Source: Cycas panzhihuaensis | Lineage: Eukaryota > Cycadophyta | Length of the DNA: 64,000 nt | Direction of reading: 5' to 3' | NCBI GenBank assembly: GCA_023213395.1 | Contig: CM041465.1 | Location: forward strand, 157,363,741-157,427,740 | Shown here: positions 20,476 through 31,190 of the stretch, piece by piece | How the letters are laid out: each line of letters begins with the position of its first letter | Position numbering within the stretch: the first letter of the stretch is position 1 | Made by a program: the position numbers and the translations under genes | The notes under the pieces: model-generated | Told to the model about the DNA's origin: nothing | Databases searched by the model: none | What the model saw: only the letters and a program-made list of their open reading frames with translations

Positions 20476-21167
20476 ACGATTACGAAGAAGAGGAAGCTAA
20501 AAACTTACCCACCGAGTATGCGGTGTTAAGGTATGAACAAAGAGAGATAGAATCCATTCCTATGGAATGGTATCAAGATATAACAAAATTTTTGGTTACG
20601 GGACAATGCCCACCAACTATGGATAAGACATAAAAACAGAACTTAGTACGAAAAGTAGAACCCTACCAATTAATCAGAGGAGAATTATATCGATTAGGAC
20701 CTGATGATATTCTACGAAGATGCATTTGTCCGCGCGAAATAAATCAAGTGATATCTTAAGCTCACGAGGGAGTGGCTGGAGGTCACGCAGGAACAAGGAA
20801 TACACAAAGGAAAATTTTAACCACGGGTTTTGGGTGGCCAACGATGTTCGAAGATGTAAAAAGTTGGATAAAAAGATGCGATTATTGCCAAAGAGTAGGA
20901 AAACCCGATAAAAGAGGTTTTAACCCTCTTAATTCGATTCTTCCATTGGCACCATTCGAGAAATGGGGCCTTGATTTTATCGGACCCATCAAGCCAGCAG
21001 CCAGACGAACCCAAGCACGCTACATTCTAGTAGCAACTGATTACACCATGAAATGGGTAGAGACTCGACCGTTAAGGAAAGCCGATTCAACCAGCATAGC
21101 CAGATTCCTTTATGAAGCAATTGTTACGAGATTTGGATGTCCCATTGAGCTCATTAGCGATCAAGGA
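20476..21167 (+). pseudogene. G1 pre-integrase and truncated integrase
   Basis: YEQREIESIPMEWYQDITKFLVTGQCPP aligns with the pre-integrase region of G2 (VEAVPAWYEGIAEYLTTGQTP). The zinc finger follows (AHEGVAGGHAG..R, CDYCQRV), then the core KWGLDFIGPI (first Asp), ARYILVATDY, SIARFLYEAIVTRFG and LISDQG (second Asp). At about 21168 the frame runs into copia integrase sequence, so the catalytic Glu, C-terminus and 3' LTR are missing. One stop (TAA) lies at about 20630 and one at about 20758. Confidence 0.9.
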
Positions 21168-21532
21168 AAGTCATCAGAGGCTTTAGAGACTTCACTATAA
21201 TTTATTAGAATGCATTTCATGCTTTCGTCATCCAATTTCTTTCGTTTTTCTACTGGGATGTGCATGTATACAGCAGATCAAAAAATTCGAAGATGGGACA
21301 CATCATGCTTGTTATCAGACCAGATTTCTTCTAGAGTCACATTTTCTAGGGCCTTTGAAGGGCTTCTATTTAATAGATAGACAACAATATTTGCAACTTC
21401 TACCTAATATTTGTTGGGGACATTCTTTTTCTTTGTAAGAGAGAGTGAGTTATCTTTGTTATGGTTATGTTCTTCCTTTTGACCACTCCATTAGATTAAG
21501 CGGTGTATGGAGTGGTCAATTGTCTTTGAATT
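21168..21532 (-). pseudogene. C integrase, C-terminal part
   Basis: On the minus strand from 21532: QRQLTTPYT, SNGVVKRKN (with the core Glu position replaced by Lys), VVYLLNRSPSKALENVT, SHLRIF and HIPVEKRKKLDDESMKCI, the standard end of a copia integrase core. It continues from 34839 across element R: the 5 bases at 21528-21532 (GAATT) and 34834-34838 (AAATT) are the R target duplication with one change. It stops at about 21168 against G1. Confidence 0.85.
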
Positions 21533-22543
21533 TGATTCGTTTTTGGATCTTTAATTTCATAATACTCTTTAAAATGCCTTGTTATATTTATTTTTCATGT
21601 TTGTAACCTTTATGTAATAAAAAAAGCCATTGAGATGCTTAAAAAATGGAAAGCAGGTGCAACTCAGTGGTCTACAAGTGCAACCAGGTCGTCTACAAGT
21701 GCAACCAAGTGATCTACAAGTGCAATCAAGTGGACTACAAGTGCAACCAAATGGTCTACAAGTGCAACCGAGTAAACTACAAGTGCAACTGAGTAGACTA
21801 CAAGTGCAACCAAGTGGCTGTAAGTGCAACCAGGCAGTCTACAAGTGCAACCTGGTGCAACTTAGTGCAATCTGTAGAGACTGCAAGTGCAACCCAAAAA
21901 ATGGAAAACCGAAAAACGACAAAACATACGCGATTTTGACAGGGAAAAAGGAGTCCATTTCGCATGAAATTTTAGGAGGACGAGTTTATACGTGTCCTCC
22001 ACATAATAGAAGAAAAAAAACCCTTGAATAAACGGATTTAAGTTGGTTTTTCAACCGTTCATAAATTAGTTGAAAAACTAAATGAGAAAAACCGTTTAGA
22101 AAGAAACTATGCACTGTAGGGTTTTAAAACTGTCGGATTTCTTCAAGGAACAGACAGAAGGACGCCCAACAACTGTAAACGCAGTAAGAAGAGCAAGATT
22201 CATGGGGAGTTAACGCAAAATAATTTTCCGAAGAAGAAGAACGACTCCAAGACTAAAAATTGCGTAGGAGAAACGGAAGGAGAAGAAGTGCAAGAAGAAA
22301 CAGACGGAAGGAGCAACATAGAAATGCCCAGATCTATTCGTGGGGGCATTGAAGGAGCTGAAGAAGGCTTAGTTGCAGCCAAAGGAAGAAGTAAACCAGT
22401 CGTAGCAGTCCAAGGGAGACGGCAGGCTGAAATCTTCTCCAAGAAAAGGGTTTTTGGTTGAATAACAACCAAAACTTCTCACGTAGTTCATTGGTAATGG
22501 TTCCAAAGAGCGTGTAGCAGTTCGAAATGCGCCCAACACTCAT
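21533..22543 (+). repeat. Left (5') LTR of R, first part
   Basis: Begins TGATTCGTTTTTGGATC and matches 31191-31841 followed by 34317 onward. It contains a minisatellite (21655-21900). It is interrupted at 22543 by T, whose target duplication is CTCAT/TTCAT, and continues at 26322-26486. Confidence 0.92.
21655..21900. repeat. About 20-bp minisatellite in the left R LTR
   Basis: About 10 to 12 imperfect units of the type GTCTACAAGTGCAACCAAGTG. The orthologous array in the right LTR (31315-31540) differs in unit number and order. It leaves both strands open over long stretches, so the reading frames here are artefacts of the repeat. Confidence 0.9.
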
Positions 22544-22792
22544 TGTTACGAGCTAAATCCTGTAACCAATAATCATAAAGAAATAGAAAGAGAAAATGAT
22601 AGATAAAAGACAAAGAAGGAGATGAAGTTCCAAAGAACATTCATTAACAAAAGATTAAAAAAATATTCCATGATTATCCCACTCATACATTACATACATA
22701 TATATAGGGCTATTAAGGCTGCCAATCTCCTGGACTTATGCATGTGGGATAATTACAATAAGAGTCATTTCACTGGGTGGAAAATCATAACA
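22544..22792 (-). repeat. T LTR 1 (outer, 3')
   Basis: 249 bp. It differs from the middle LTR mainly in its left half (for example AGCTAAATCCTGTAACC) and is identical to it from about 22669 rightward. The purine tract (minus strand AGAGGGGAGGGTA) lies at 22793-22806. CTATATATATG inside is a plausible TATA box on the minus strand. Confidence 0.93.
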
Positions 22793-23611
22793 TACCCTCC
22801 CCTCTAAAATGCTTTGCCCTTGAAGCATCTTGATACAATGATACATGTGACCACCTATTATTGTTATCCAATCGATAGCTCTTACGAAGGTCATTAAAAA
22901 AAAGTTGCGTATGGAATGAGGATCTATCCATCCTAAGTCGATCTTGATACACCGAAAATATCCTCTGATATGCTTTGGATATCTGTAATGTTGAAACTTT
23001 AAGCTCGAATGTTGTGCTTGCGTGGTGTTTGTAGTTGATGAGGGCCTTGCCTGATAAGTTTTGTTGCGTTGGGCCTCTTGATAATGTGGATGTTGATATG
23101 GTTCCACTTTAATTTGTCTTTTAACCATTGGTGATGCATTTTCTTCCTTGACCTTGGGTACAATTGGTGGTGCGTGGGGACAAACAACTTCTGCTACTTG
23201 CTCATGACATTCATTTTCTCCCTCATCATTTTTCTTTTGTTCTTAACTTTGTGGAGTGGGGAGAATTCCTTATCCCATCTTATGATTATATTTCGCAAAT
23301 ATTTGACGAGCTTCTTGTTTGTCTTGCTCAAGGTTTTGCATTTCTTTCCACCAAGAAGCATTATATTTTTTACAGATATCAAGTTGTAGCTAGGAAAATG
23401 TCTTAAATGGACTAGTTGTGCTCTACCACTCTTTAAACCAAAGGTAAGCCTCTCCTTGTAGATACAATGAGGCAACTTTAGAGATCTTTTTATTGATCTT
23501 GTAGTCAACATCAATTGATTATAAATATAGATGCATGTCTCTAACCCAATCTTCTATAGAAAGAGTCCCATCTGCATTAAATATGCGAGGTATGGGCCTC
23601 TTTGTATCCAT
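22736..23611 (-). pseudogene. T gag, left copy
   Basis: ATG at 23611 (MDTKRPIPRIFNADGTLS). A Retrotrans_gag-like core follows (IEDWVRDMHLYL, KISKVASLYLQGEAYLWFKEW), then QDKQEARQIFAKYN, a Pro/Gln-rich region (MVKRQIKVEPYQHPHYQEAQRN) and a tail that runs into the LTR (stop at 22736). Five in-frame stops fall at the same places as in the right copy, so the stops predate the duplication. There is no zinc knuckle. Length is about 291 codons. Confidence 0.8.
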
Positions 23612-24290
23612 GATAATATAGATGTAGGAGAGATTAGGGGTGTCTATAGCCTGTTATCCCCTAATTTTGTTACAAAATTATATATTGAGCCTCAAGAGCA
23701 ATGGTTTTGTGGCCCAGAATAGTATAATATGAAACCCTTAAATTCTTAAAACTTATTCCTAAGAAAAAATATAGCTTAAAAATACATAAAATATGGATGA
23801 AAATAACGGCCTCTAAAATACAATTCCAACGGTTCAGACGAAATTGAATTCTGATATTTGGATAAAAAGTTATGACCATTTTAAGAATTTCATTAGGGTT
23901 TCTAGAGACTGTAATAGTACCTTTTGATAAAATGCTAATAACTTTCTACTTCAAACTTTGATCAGCCTCAAACCACTTCTATTGGAAAGTAAATTAAAAA
24001 ACGCATAAAATAAAAGAAAATTTGAGGTTATTTGGATACCTGTAGTGAAAGTTATGGCTCTTTGAAGTTGAGGTTGCAGATCTGTTCTAGAAATACGGTG
24101 ATAGAAAAAAAACAGGACGAAATTAATTTTGTTGCAATTTTCGCACTTCCACTCCAAAGTCTATAGTGCGACCACTCAAAATTTATAGAACGAGCCGTTT
24201 CGTCTCAAATTTGCCATTACTTTTCAGAATTTTCAACATTTATTCTCTCAAATATGCTTTCAAACCCTTAATGACACCTCCAAGATTGCC

Positions 24291-24302
24291 GCTCTGATAC
24301 CA
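24291..24302 (-). other. Primer-binding site of T, left unit
   Basis: The minus strand reads TGGTATCAGAGC, iMet type, two bases inside the middle LTR. Confidence 0.88.
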
Positions 24303-24304
24303 AT

Positions 24305-24553
24305 TGTTACGAGCCAAATTTTATAACCAATAATCATAGAGAAATAGAAAGAGAAAATGATAGATAAAAGACAAAGAAGGAGATGTAGTTCCAAAGAACA
24401 TTCATTAACAAAAGATTACAAAAATATTCCATGATTATCCCACTCATACATTACATACATATATATAGGGCTATTAAGGCTGCCAATCTCCTGGACTTAT
24501 GCATGTGGGATAATTACAATAAGAGTCATTTCACTGGGTGGAAAATCATAACA
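24305..24553 (-). repeat. T LTR 2 (middle, chimeric)
   Basis: 249 bp. Its left part (24305 to about 24419) matches LTR 3 at every site where LTR 1 and LTR 3 differ, and its right part (about 24430 to 24553) matches LTR 1. The switch falls within 24420-24429. This is the expected product of unequal crossing-over between the two outer LTRs. Confidence 0.93.
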
Positions 24554-25372
24554 TACCCTCCCCTCTAAAATGCTTTGCCCTTGAAGCATCTTGATACAAT
24601 GATACATGTGACCACCTATTATTGTTATCCAATCGATAGCTCTTACGAAGGTCATTAAAAAAAAGTTGCGTATGGAATGAGGATCTATCCATCCTAAGTC
24701 GATCTTGATACACCGAAAATATCCTCTGATATGCTTTGGATATCTGTAATGTTGAAACTTTAAGCTCGAATGTTGTGCTTGCGTGGTGTTTGTAGTTGAT
24801 GAGGGCCTTGCCTGATAAGTTTTGTTGCGTTGGGCCTCTTGATAATGTGGATGTTGATATGGTTCCACTTTAATTTGTCTTTTAACCATTGGTGATGCAT
24901 TTTCTTCCTTGACCTTGGGTACAATTGGTGGTGCGTGGGGACAAACAACTTCTGCTACTTGCTCATGACATTCATTTTCTCCCTCATCATTTTTCTTTTG
25001 TTCTTAACTTTGTGGAGTGGGGAGAATTCCTTATCCCATCTTATGATTATATTTCGCAAATATTTGACGAGCTTCTTGTTTGTCTTGCTCAAGGTTTTGC
25101 ATTTCTTTCCACCAAGAAGCATTATATTTTTTATAGATATCAAGTTGTAGCTAGGAAAATGTCTTAAATGGACTAGTTGTGCTCTACCACTCTTTAAACC
25201 AAAGGTAAGCCTCTCCTTGTAGATACAATGAGGCAACTTTAGAGATCTTTTTATTGATCTTGTAGTCAACATCAATTGATTATAAATATAGATGCATGTC
25301 TCTAACCCAATCTTCTATAGAAAGAGTCCCATCTGCATTAAATATGCGAGGTATGGGCCTCTTTGTATCCAT
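24497..25372 (-). pseudogene. T gag, right copy
   Basis: Same as the left copy: ATG at 25372, gag core at about 25110-25330, five in-frame stops, Pro/Gln-rich C-terminal half open from 24889 to 24497, ending inside the middle LTR. The frame does not encode any pol domain. Confidence 0.8.
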
Positions 25373-26067
25373 GATAATATAGATGTAGGAGAGATTAGGG
25401 GTGTCTATAGTCGTTATCCCCTAATTTTGTTACAAAATTATATATTGAGCCTCAAGAGCAATGGTTTTGTGGCCCAGAATAGTATAATATGAAACCCTTA
25501 AATTCTTAAAACTTATTCCTAAGAAAAAATATAGCTTAAAAATACATAAAATATGGATGAAAATAACGGCCTCTAAAATACAATTCCAACGGTTCAGACG
25601 AAATTGAATTCTGATATCTAGATAAAAAGTTATGCCCCTTTTAAGAATTTCACAGTTAGGGTTTCTAGAGACTGTAATAGTACCTTTTGATAAAATGCTA
25701 ATAACTTTCTACTTCAAACTTTGATCAGCCTCAAACCACTTCTATTGGAAAGTAAATTAAAAAACGCATAAAATAAAAGAAAATTTGAGGTTATTTGGAT
25801 ACCTGTAGTGAAAGTTATGGCTCTTTGAAGTTGAGGTTGCAGATCTGTTCTAGAAATACGGTGATAGAAAAAAAACAGGACGAAATTAATTTTGTTGCAA
25901 TTTTCGCACTTCCACTCCAAAGTCTATAGTGCGACCACTCAAAATTTATAGAACGAGCCGTTTCGTCTCAAATTTGCCATTACTTTTCAGAATTTTCAAC
26001 ATTTATTCTCTCAAATATGCTTTCAAACCCTTAATGACACCTCCAAGATTGCCGCTCTGATACCAAT
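25373..26067 (-). other. T leader region, no gene
   Basis: Leader between the right LTR and the gag ATG. No other domain was seen. The PBS TGGTATCAGAGC is at 26054-26065 (minus strand). The equivalent leader of the left unit is 23612-24304. They differ at only a handful of positions (for example near 23888 and 25650). Confidence 0.75.
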
Positions 26068-26316
26068 TGTTACGAGCCAAATTTTATAACCAATAATCAT
26101 AGAGAAATAGAAAGAGAAAATGATAGATAAAAGACAAAGAAGGAGATGTAGTTCCAAAGAACATTCATTAACAAAAGATTACAAAAATATTCTATGATGA
26201 TCCCACTCATACATTACATACATATATATAGGGCTATTAAGGCTGCCCATCTCTTGGACTTATGCATGTGGGATAATTACAATAAGAGTCATCTCACTTG
26301 GTGGAAGATCATAACA
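26068..26316 (-). repeat. T LTR 3 (outer, 5')
   Basis: 249 bp, about 14 differences from LTR 1 by eye. The outer pair is therefore much more diverged than the two internal copies, so the tandem arose long after insertion. Confidence 0.93.
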
Positions 26317-26321
26317 TTCAT

Positions 26322-26486
26322 TTCTTCTCTCTCAACTTGCTGTAGCAGTCCTATGCATGTTTAATAGAGCACAAACATAAGGAATTTTGTAAGGAAAATT
26401 TTAAATATTTTCAAATTAATGTAACCTTATTGTAAATTTTGTTTCGATTGGACTAAGTCTTAACTTTTCCATTCAAATTCGGATCA
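26322..26486 (+). repeat. Left (5') LTR of R, end part
   Basis: Continues the R LTR after T and ends CAAATTCGGATCA, the same as the right LTR end at 34833. It is followed by the PBS TGGTATTAGAGC (26493-26504). Confidence 0.92.
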
Positions 26487-26492
26487 AATATT

Positions 26493-26504
26493 TGGTATTA
26501 GAGC
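26493..26504 (+). other. Primer-binding site of R
   Basis: TGGTATTAGAGC, one base from the iMet consensus TGGTATCAGAGC, six bases inside the LTR. Confidence 0.85.
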
Positions 26505-26579
26505 TTAGTTTCTTGAAACCCTTGGGAATTTAGTGATTTTTGGAGAAAACCCTCTTTGCTTTAGTTGAGAAAAGTTTTT

Positions 26580-27610
26580 ATGAAAACTAGATTTCAGTAT
26601 TTGTTGACTGGCGAACCTTTAACCGAACTGCTTGAAAGAGAGCGTAGACAGCGAAGGAAGATGGCTAAGCTGGAGCAAAAGATGGAGGAAAGGTTTATGA
26701 AGATGGAGCAAAACCTCGACAGACTAACCCAACTTGTGGCGTAACTAGTCTCTCAACAAATAGCAACTTCTTCAACAGCCAAAGGCATAAAGAAGGAAGA
26801 AGATGAACCTGTGAAAGAGGAACCAATAGAAGACCAACAAGAAGAGGAAGAAGATGATAGTCCATCGGTAATAACACATCCATTCAAGGTAGAGGCAAAA
26901 CTTGAATTGCCCATCTATGATGGAACCTTAGATGCCGAAAAGTTAGATAGTTGGTTGGACCAACTAGAAACATATTTTTCCATTCATGGGTATAAAAACT
27001 AGCAGAAAATTACGTTTCCTAGGTTAAAATTGTCTAAATATGCATTAGTTTGGTGGAATGCATATCTTAAATCCCATAATGCAAATGAAATTACATGGCA
27101 ACGATTTAAAATCCTCATAAAGAAGCAATTCTATCCTATTGGGTATGAAGAGCTGCAGAGGATTAAATGACAATATTACCGATAGGAAAAAGGGCCAAAA
27201 TGTCGAAGACTACACAATAGAATTTCAAAAGCAAGCTGTTGTGTTGGGCATCTCTTTACTAGGTAAAGACATCATGTTGAAGTATATTGGAGGGCTGCAC
27301 CAACATATTCAACAAGAACTTCAATTGTTTGAAGTTAAATCGCTCAATGAAGCTAGCAAGAAGGCGATTGCCATAGAAAAGAGGAATAAGAAGGTTTTCG
27401 CGGAGAGGAAAAGGTTTGCATCTCAAGAAGGTAGCAATAAACCTGCACAAGGAAAGAAGTTTTCAAGTAAAATTGGACAACAACCCATTGGGGGTTTTGG
27501 CAAGAAGAAACAAGCCAATACCACCCAAATCAAAGTCACTTGTACACATTGCAAGCGAGCGGGTCACAGCATAGAAGATTGTTGGTTCTTACATCCAAAG
27601 TAGCGGCCCA
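26580..27610 (+). pseudogene. R gag
   Basis: ATG at 26580 (MKTRFQYLLTGEPLTELLERERRRQRRK). A coiled-coil-like charged region and an acidic stretch (EEEEDDSPSV) precede the capsid core (FKVEAKLELPIYDGTLDAEKLDSWLDQLETYFSIH, ALVWWNAYLKS, KKQFYPIGYEE). After a frame change at about 27140 the core continues (QNVEDYTIEFQKQAVVLGI). A CX2CX4HX4C knuckle (CTHCKRAGHSIEDC) lies at about 27541-27582. Stops fall at about 26742 and 27001. It is homologous to A gag domain by domain. Confidence 0.88.
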
Positions 27611-28240
27611 AGAACAAAGGAAAAGGTAAAGCTAAAATTGAAGGTAATGCTTTACTTAACTCTGTAGGTGATGAAGTTGTTTGTGGCATTGAAGGAGCCG
27701 ATGAGAAGCTGATGCTCATGGTTAATGCAGAGCCTAAAAACAACCACCAACAAGTTGATCCAGAGATTAGAGATGAGCTCTTCATGGTAAGAATCCAAGT
27801 GAAGCCAAGTGTGGTTGATGCCATCTTTGATGGAGGAAGCCAAAAGAACTTAATCTCAGAGGCATCAGTAAAGAAGTTGAGATTAAAAATGCATGCACAT
27901 CCTAAACCATATCCGCTTGGATAGCTGCAAAAAGATTTAGAGTTGCAGGTTACTCACCAATGTAAGTTTAAATTTGCAATATCTGAAAAGTTCATTGATG
28001 AAGTTGAATGTGAGGTAGTTCCTTTGGATGTTTGTCAAGTTGTGTTTGGCAGCCCATATCTCTATGATAGAGATGGAGTTCATCATAGGAGGTTGAGAAA
28101 GATTCGACTCATCAAGGACGTGAAATCTTATCTAATGAATGCATCAAAGCTGCAAAAGAAGATCTCCCTCATATCTTCCCAACAAGTAAAAAGATTGATT
28201 GATGCTTGTAGGAAGTTTGTGTTGTTGATGATAAAGTAAA
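27611..28240 (+). pseudogene. R protease
   Basis: The active site AIFDGGSQKNLISEASV lies at about 27820-27865 and the C-terminal half ECEVVPLDVCQVVFGSPYLYD at about 28009-28065. At the place where A has its TGA, R has an Arg codon (YDRDGVHHRR), which supports that A stop being a mutation. There is a stop at about 27922. Confidence 0.85.
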
Positions 28241-29660
28241 AGGTGGAAGAAAAAGAGCAAGCAGAGTCCTCAATGCAGGCGTTGCATAGGAAACAAGTGG
28301 AGCAGATTGGAGGCCTAAGGAATAGGTACAATGATGTATTCCAGGAGCCAAAAGGGTTGCCCCCTAAGAGGGTAATTGAACATGAAATTTAGCTGGTTGT
28401 CGATTCACCTTTGCCCAATCTTAGTCTCTACCGAAACTCAGTTTTGGAGAATGAAGAGATTAAGAGGCAAATTCAAGAACTCTTGGAACAATAAGTGATT
28501 AAGCCAAGTTATTCCCCATGTGGTTCACCTATTGTTTTGGTGCCAAAGAAAGATGGGGGATGGAGAATGTGCATTGACTATTGGGCTTTGAACAAGATCA
28601 CCATAAAGAATCGACATCCCTTACCACGGATAGATGACTTATTGGATCAGCTGCAGTCCGCAAGATGTTTCAGCAAGTTGGACTTGAAATCAGGCTACCA
28701 TCAGGTTCGAATCCGGGAGGAGGATACTTGGAAGACAGCCTTCAAATCGAAGCAAGGGTTGTTCGAATGGTTGGTGATGCCTTTTGGTCTGTGCAACGCA
28801 CCTGCCACCTTCATGAGGTTGATGAATGAGGTATTAAGACCCTTCATTGATGACTTTTTAATTGTTTATCTAGATGATATTCTGATTTTCAGTCACACTT
28901 GGGAGGAGCACCTCCAACATGTCGAGTAAGTGCTCAAAGTTCTCCAAGAGCAGATGCTGAAACTTAATCTGAAGAAGTGCAAGTTTGGAAAGCAATCTCT
29001 CGTCTTCTTAGGTTTTGTAGTTGGAGGAGGAGAATTGAAGATTGACCCATTAAAGATTAGAGTCATTCTCAATTGGCCCACACCCAAGACAACCACAGAG
29101 GTAAGAAGTTTCATTGGTGCATGTCAATATTTAAGAACATTTATTTTCAGATTCTCTCAAATTGTAGCACTTCTTCATGCATTGATGGGAGGACATGCAA
29201 GGTTTCATTGGGAGAATGAACAAGAGAAAGCTTTCAGACTTTTGAAGTAGAAAATTTGTGAGGCACCAGTGTTAGCCTTACCCTTGTTGCAGAAACCATT
29301 TGAATTGGAGACTGATGCTTCAGGCTAAGCCATGGGAGAAGTGTTGAAGCAAGAGGGAAGATCTATAGCATACCATTCAAAGACATTTAATGGAGCTATC
29401 ATCAACTACCCAACTTATGATAAGGAGCTCTATGCATTACACCAAGCAGTCAAGCATTGGAGACTATATTTGTTGGGAAAAGAGGTGGTCATCCACACCG
29501 ACCACAAGCCTTTGCAATTCTTGCTGACTCAGTCTAAATTGTAGCAGGCTAGGCACATGAAGTGGATGTCCTATTTGCAACAGTTTCATATCGTGGTCAA
29601 GTACAAGAAAGGCACAACAAACAAAATTGCAGACTTGTTGTCTAGACCTCCTCAATAGCA
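28241..29660 (+). pseudogene. R reverse transcriptase and RNase H
   Basis: RT motifs in order: [23 protein letters not shown], the [11 protein letters not shown] stretch, [31 protein letters not shown] and [10 protein letters not shown] (YLDD intact). RNase H follows, with ETDASG (first Asp), YDKELYAL and VIHTDHKPL. Stops lie at about 28390, 28492, 28927, 29248, 29325, 29542 and 29656, several of them of the type Gln or Glu codon to TAG/TAA. The frame stays the same across almost the whole region, so decay is by point mutation more than by indels. Confidence 0.9.
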
Positions 29661-31146
29661 AGGTATTTCTGGTTTGTTAGTAGCTATGCAATTTCAGCCT
29701 TTTTGCCATGATGAATATGTTGATTTGTACTTGGAAGATGAGGCATTCAAGCCTATCTTTAAGCAGCTACAACAGGGAAAAGTAGTTGCTGATTTTCAAC
29801 TAAAAGATGGCCTCTTCTTCAAGCAGGACAAACTTTGCATTCCAAAGCATGCAGACTAAATGAAGTGGGTAAAAGAAGCTCACACCTCTCGAGTTGTAGG
29901 ACACTTTGGAGTGGGAAAGACATTGCTAAATTTGTAGCAATATATGTATTGGCCAAATATGCAGCAGGACGTGACTATAATAGTATGAGGATGTACATTG
30001 TGTAGCACATCAAAGTCTTCCAATAGGAAGTTTGGATTGTACACTCCACTTCCTGCTCCATCACGACCATGGGAGAGTATCTCCATGGATTTCCTCGAAG
30101 GACTACCAGGGCCCAAAAATGGTATGGACTATTTATTTGTATCGGTTCAGTAAAATGGTGGTGTTGATTCCTTGTAGGAAGACACATACAGGAGAAGACA
30201 TAGCTAGATTACTTTTTCAACATGTTTGGAAGCATTTTGGACTTCCCAACTCAATCATTTCTGATCGAGATAGCAGATTTCTGAGTCATTTTTGGCAAAC
30301 GCTTTGGGAAATGATGGATACAAAGTTAAAGATGAGCACGGCCTTTCATCCTCAAACAGACGGCCAGACTAAAGTCGTCAACAGGACATTGGTATAGCTG
30401 TTACGAGGATACAATGCCAAGCATCCTAAGACTTGGGATCAAAGTCTTCCATACTTGCAATTTATTTTCAACAGAGCTATCCATAGTTCAACCCAGAAAT
30501 CACCATTTGAGGTATGTTTGGGATTTCTGTCTGCAAGACCTTTTGATTTAGAATTTTCTGCTCAACTTTCTGCAGGAAATGGAAAGGAGGAAGAAGGAGA
30601 TAAGAAGGCACAGAGATTCTTGGAAAGAATCAGAAAAACCATCAACAGGTTGAGGAGCAGCTTAAAAAATCTCAACAAAGAACCAAACAAAGGCATGATG
30701 CACATAAAACCCGCTATTCCTTTAAGGAAGAAGATAGAGTTTGGTTGCATCTCAGCAAGAAATGATTACAAGGTGAAGGTAAAAAGCTAAAGCCTATACG
30801 TTATGGTCCTTTTACAATCTTGAAGAAGATTGGGGAAAATGCTTTCCATCTTGAACTTCCAGAATTCATGAAGATGTATTCAGTTGTGAACGTTGAGAAT
30901 CTGAAGATGTTCGAGACATCCATGTTGGATGAAGATGAAGACAGAGTTCCACTCTTACCAAATCCGGAGGAGTTGCGAGTAGAGAAAGAGGAACCAATGC
31001 AAAATGATTGCATTCTTCAAAGGAAGCAGACCAAAACCAGAAGAGGCACAATCGAGTCCTTCATGATTGCAGAAAAAGGACAAGTACCCAACAAGGCAAA
31101 ATGGTACAACAAGGAAAAAGGGAAAGTCAAATTCACTCATCTATAA
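29661..31146 (+). pseudogene. R integrase and chromodomain-like tail
   Basis: The zinc-binding region (AHTSRVVGHFG, then a decayed CTLC) is followed by the core with [12 protein letters not shown]-type decay around the first Asp, [12 protein letters not shown] (second Asp) and [14 protein letters not shown] (Glu replaced by Lys). A GPF module (RYGPFTILKKIG) and a C-terminal KTRRGTIESF...VPNKAKW resembling half a chromodomain follow. Frame changes occur at about 30000 and 30790. The end is at 31146, 44 bases before the 3' LTR. Confidence 0.88.
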
Positions 31147-31190
31147 CTATAAGGTTCATGAGGCCATGAACTCCTAAAAAAGAGGAGTTC

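Larger units (their letters stand above)
15886..21167 (+). mobile_element. G1: Ty3/gypsy element lacking RT and its 3' end
   Basis: Plus-strand gypsy element inserted in C. The order is 5' LTR (15886-16544), PBS TGGTTCCGTTGCC, gag with four zinc knuckles, protease, module X (second gag-like domain), then the RNase H/integrase linker and the integrase zinc finger and core up to SDQG. RT and RNase H are missing: module X runs into the pre-integrase region near 20475. The 3' end stops abruptly at about 21168 against C integrase sequence, with no 3' LTR, so no target duplication can be checked. The integrase resembles that of G2 closely (ARYILVATD, RFLYE). I place both in the non-chromodomain gypsy branch, tentatively. 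Confidence 0.85.
22544..26316 (-). mobile_element. T: gag-only LTR retroelement in a three-LTR tandem
   Basis: Insertion in the left R LTR. Structure: LTR (22544-22792), internal (22793-24304), LTR (24305-24553), internal (24554-26067), LTR (26068-26316). All three LTRs are 249 bp with TGTTA..TAACA ends. The outer target duplication is CTCAT (22539-22543) and TTCAT (26317-26321), matching the uninterrupted site near 34660. The two internal regions are nearly identical and contain only a gag-like pseudogene, a PBS next to the right LTR of each unit and a purine tract next to the left. With no protease, RT or integrase it depends on another element. It resembles the terminal-repeat retrotransposons with GAG domain (TR-GAG) known in plants. 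Confidence 0.9.

Noticed and set aside
15886-21532. Chimeric gypsy-copia polyprotein at about 21168
   Set aside because: The two parts are on opposite strands and belong to G1 and C. The junction is a deletion boundary, not a fusion gene.
21655-21900. CRISPR-like repeat array
   Set aside because: Plant LTR context, no spacer structure, units directly adjoining and degenerate. No cas genes.
21630-22031. 133-codon ORF with Cys/Val-rich or Gln-rich repeats (also 31246-31605)
   Set aside because: Produced by the LTR minisatellite. There is no conserved domain, and the arrays in the two LTRs of one element differ.
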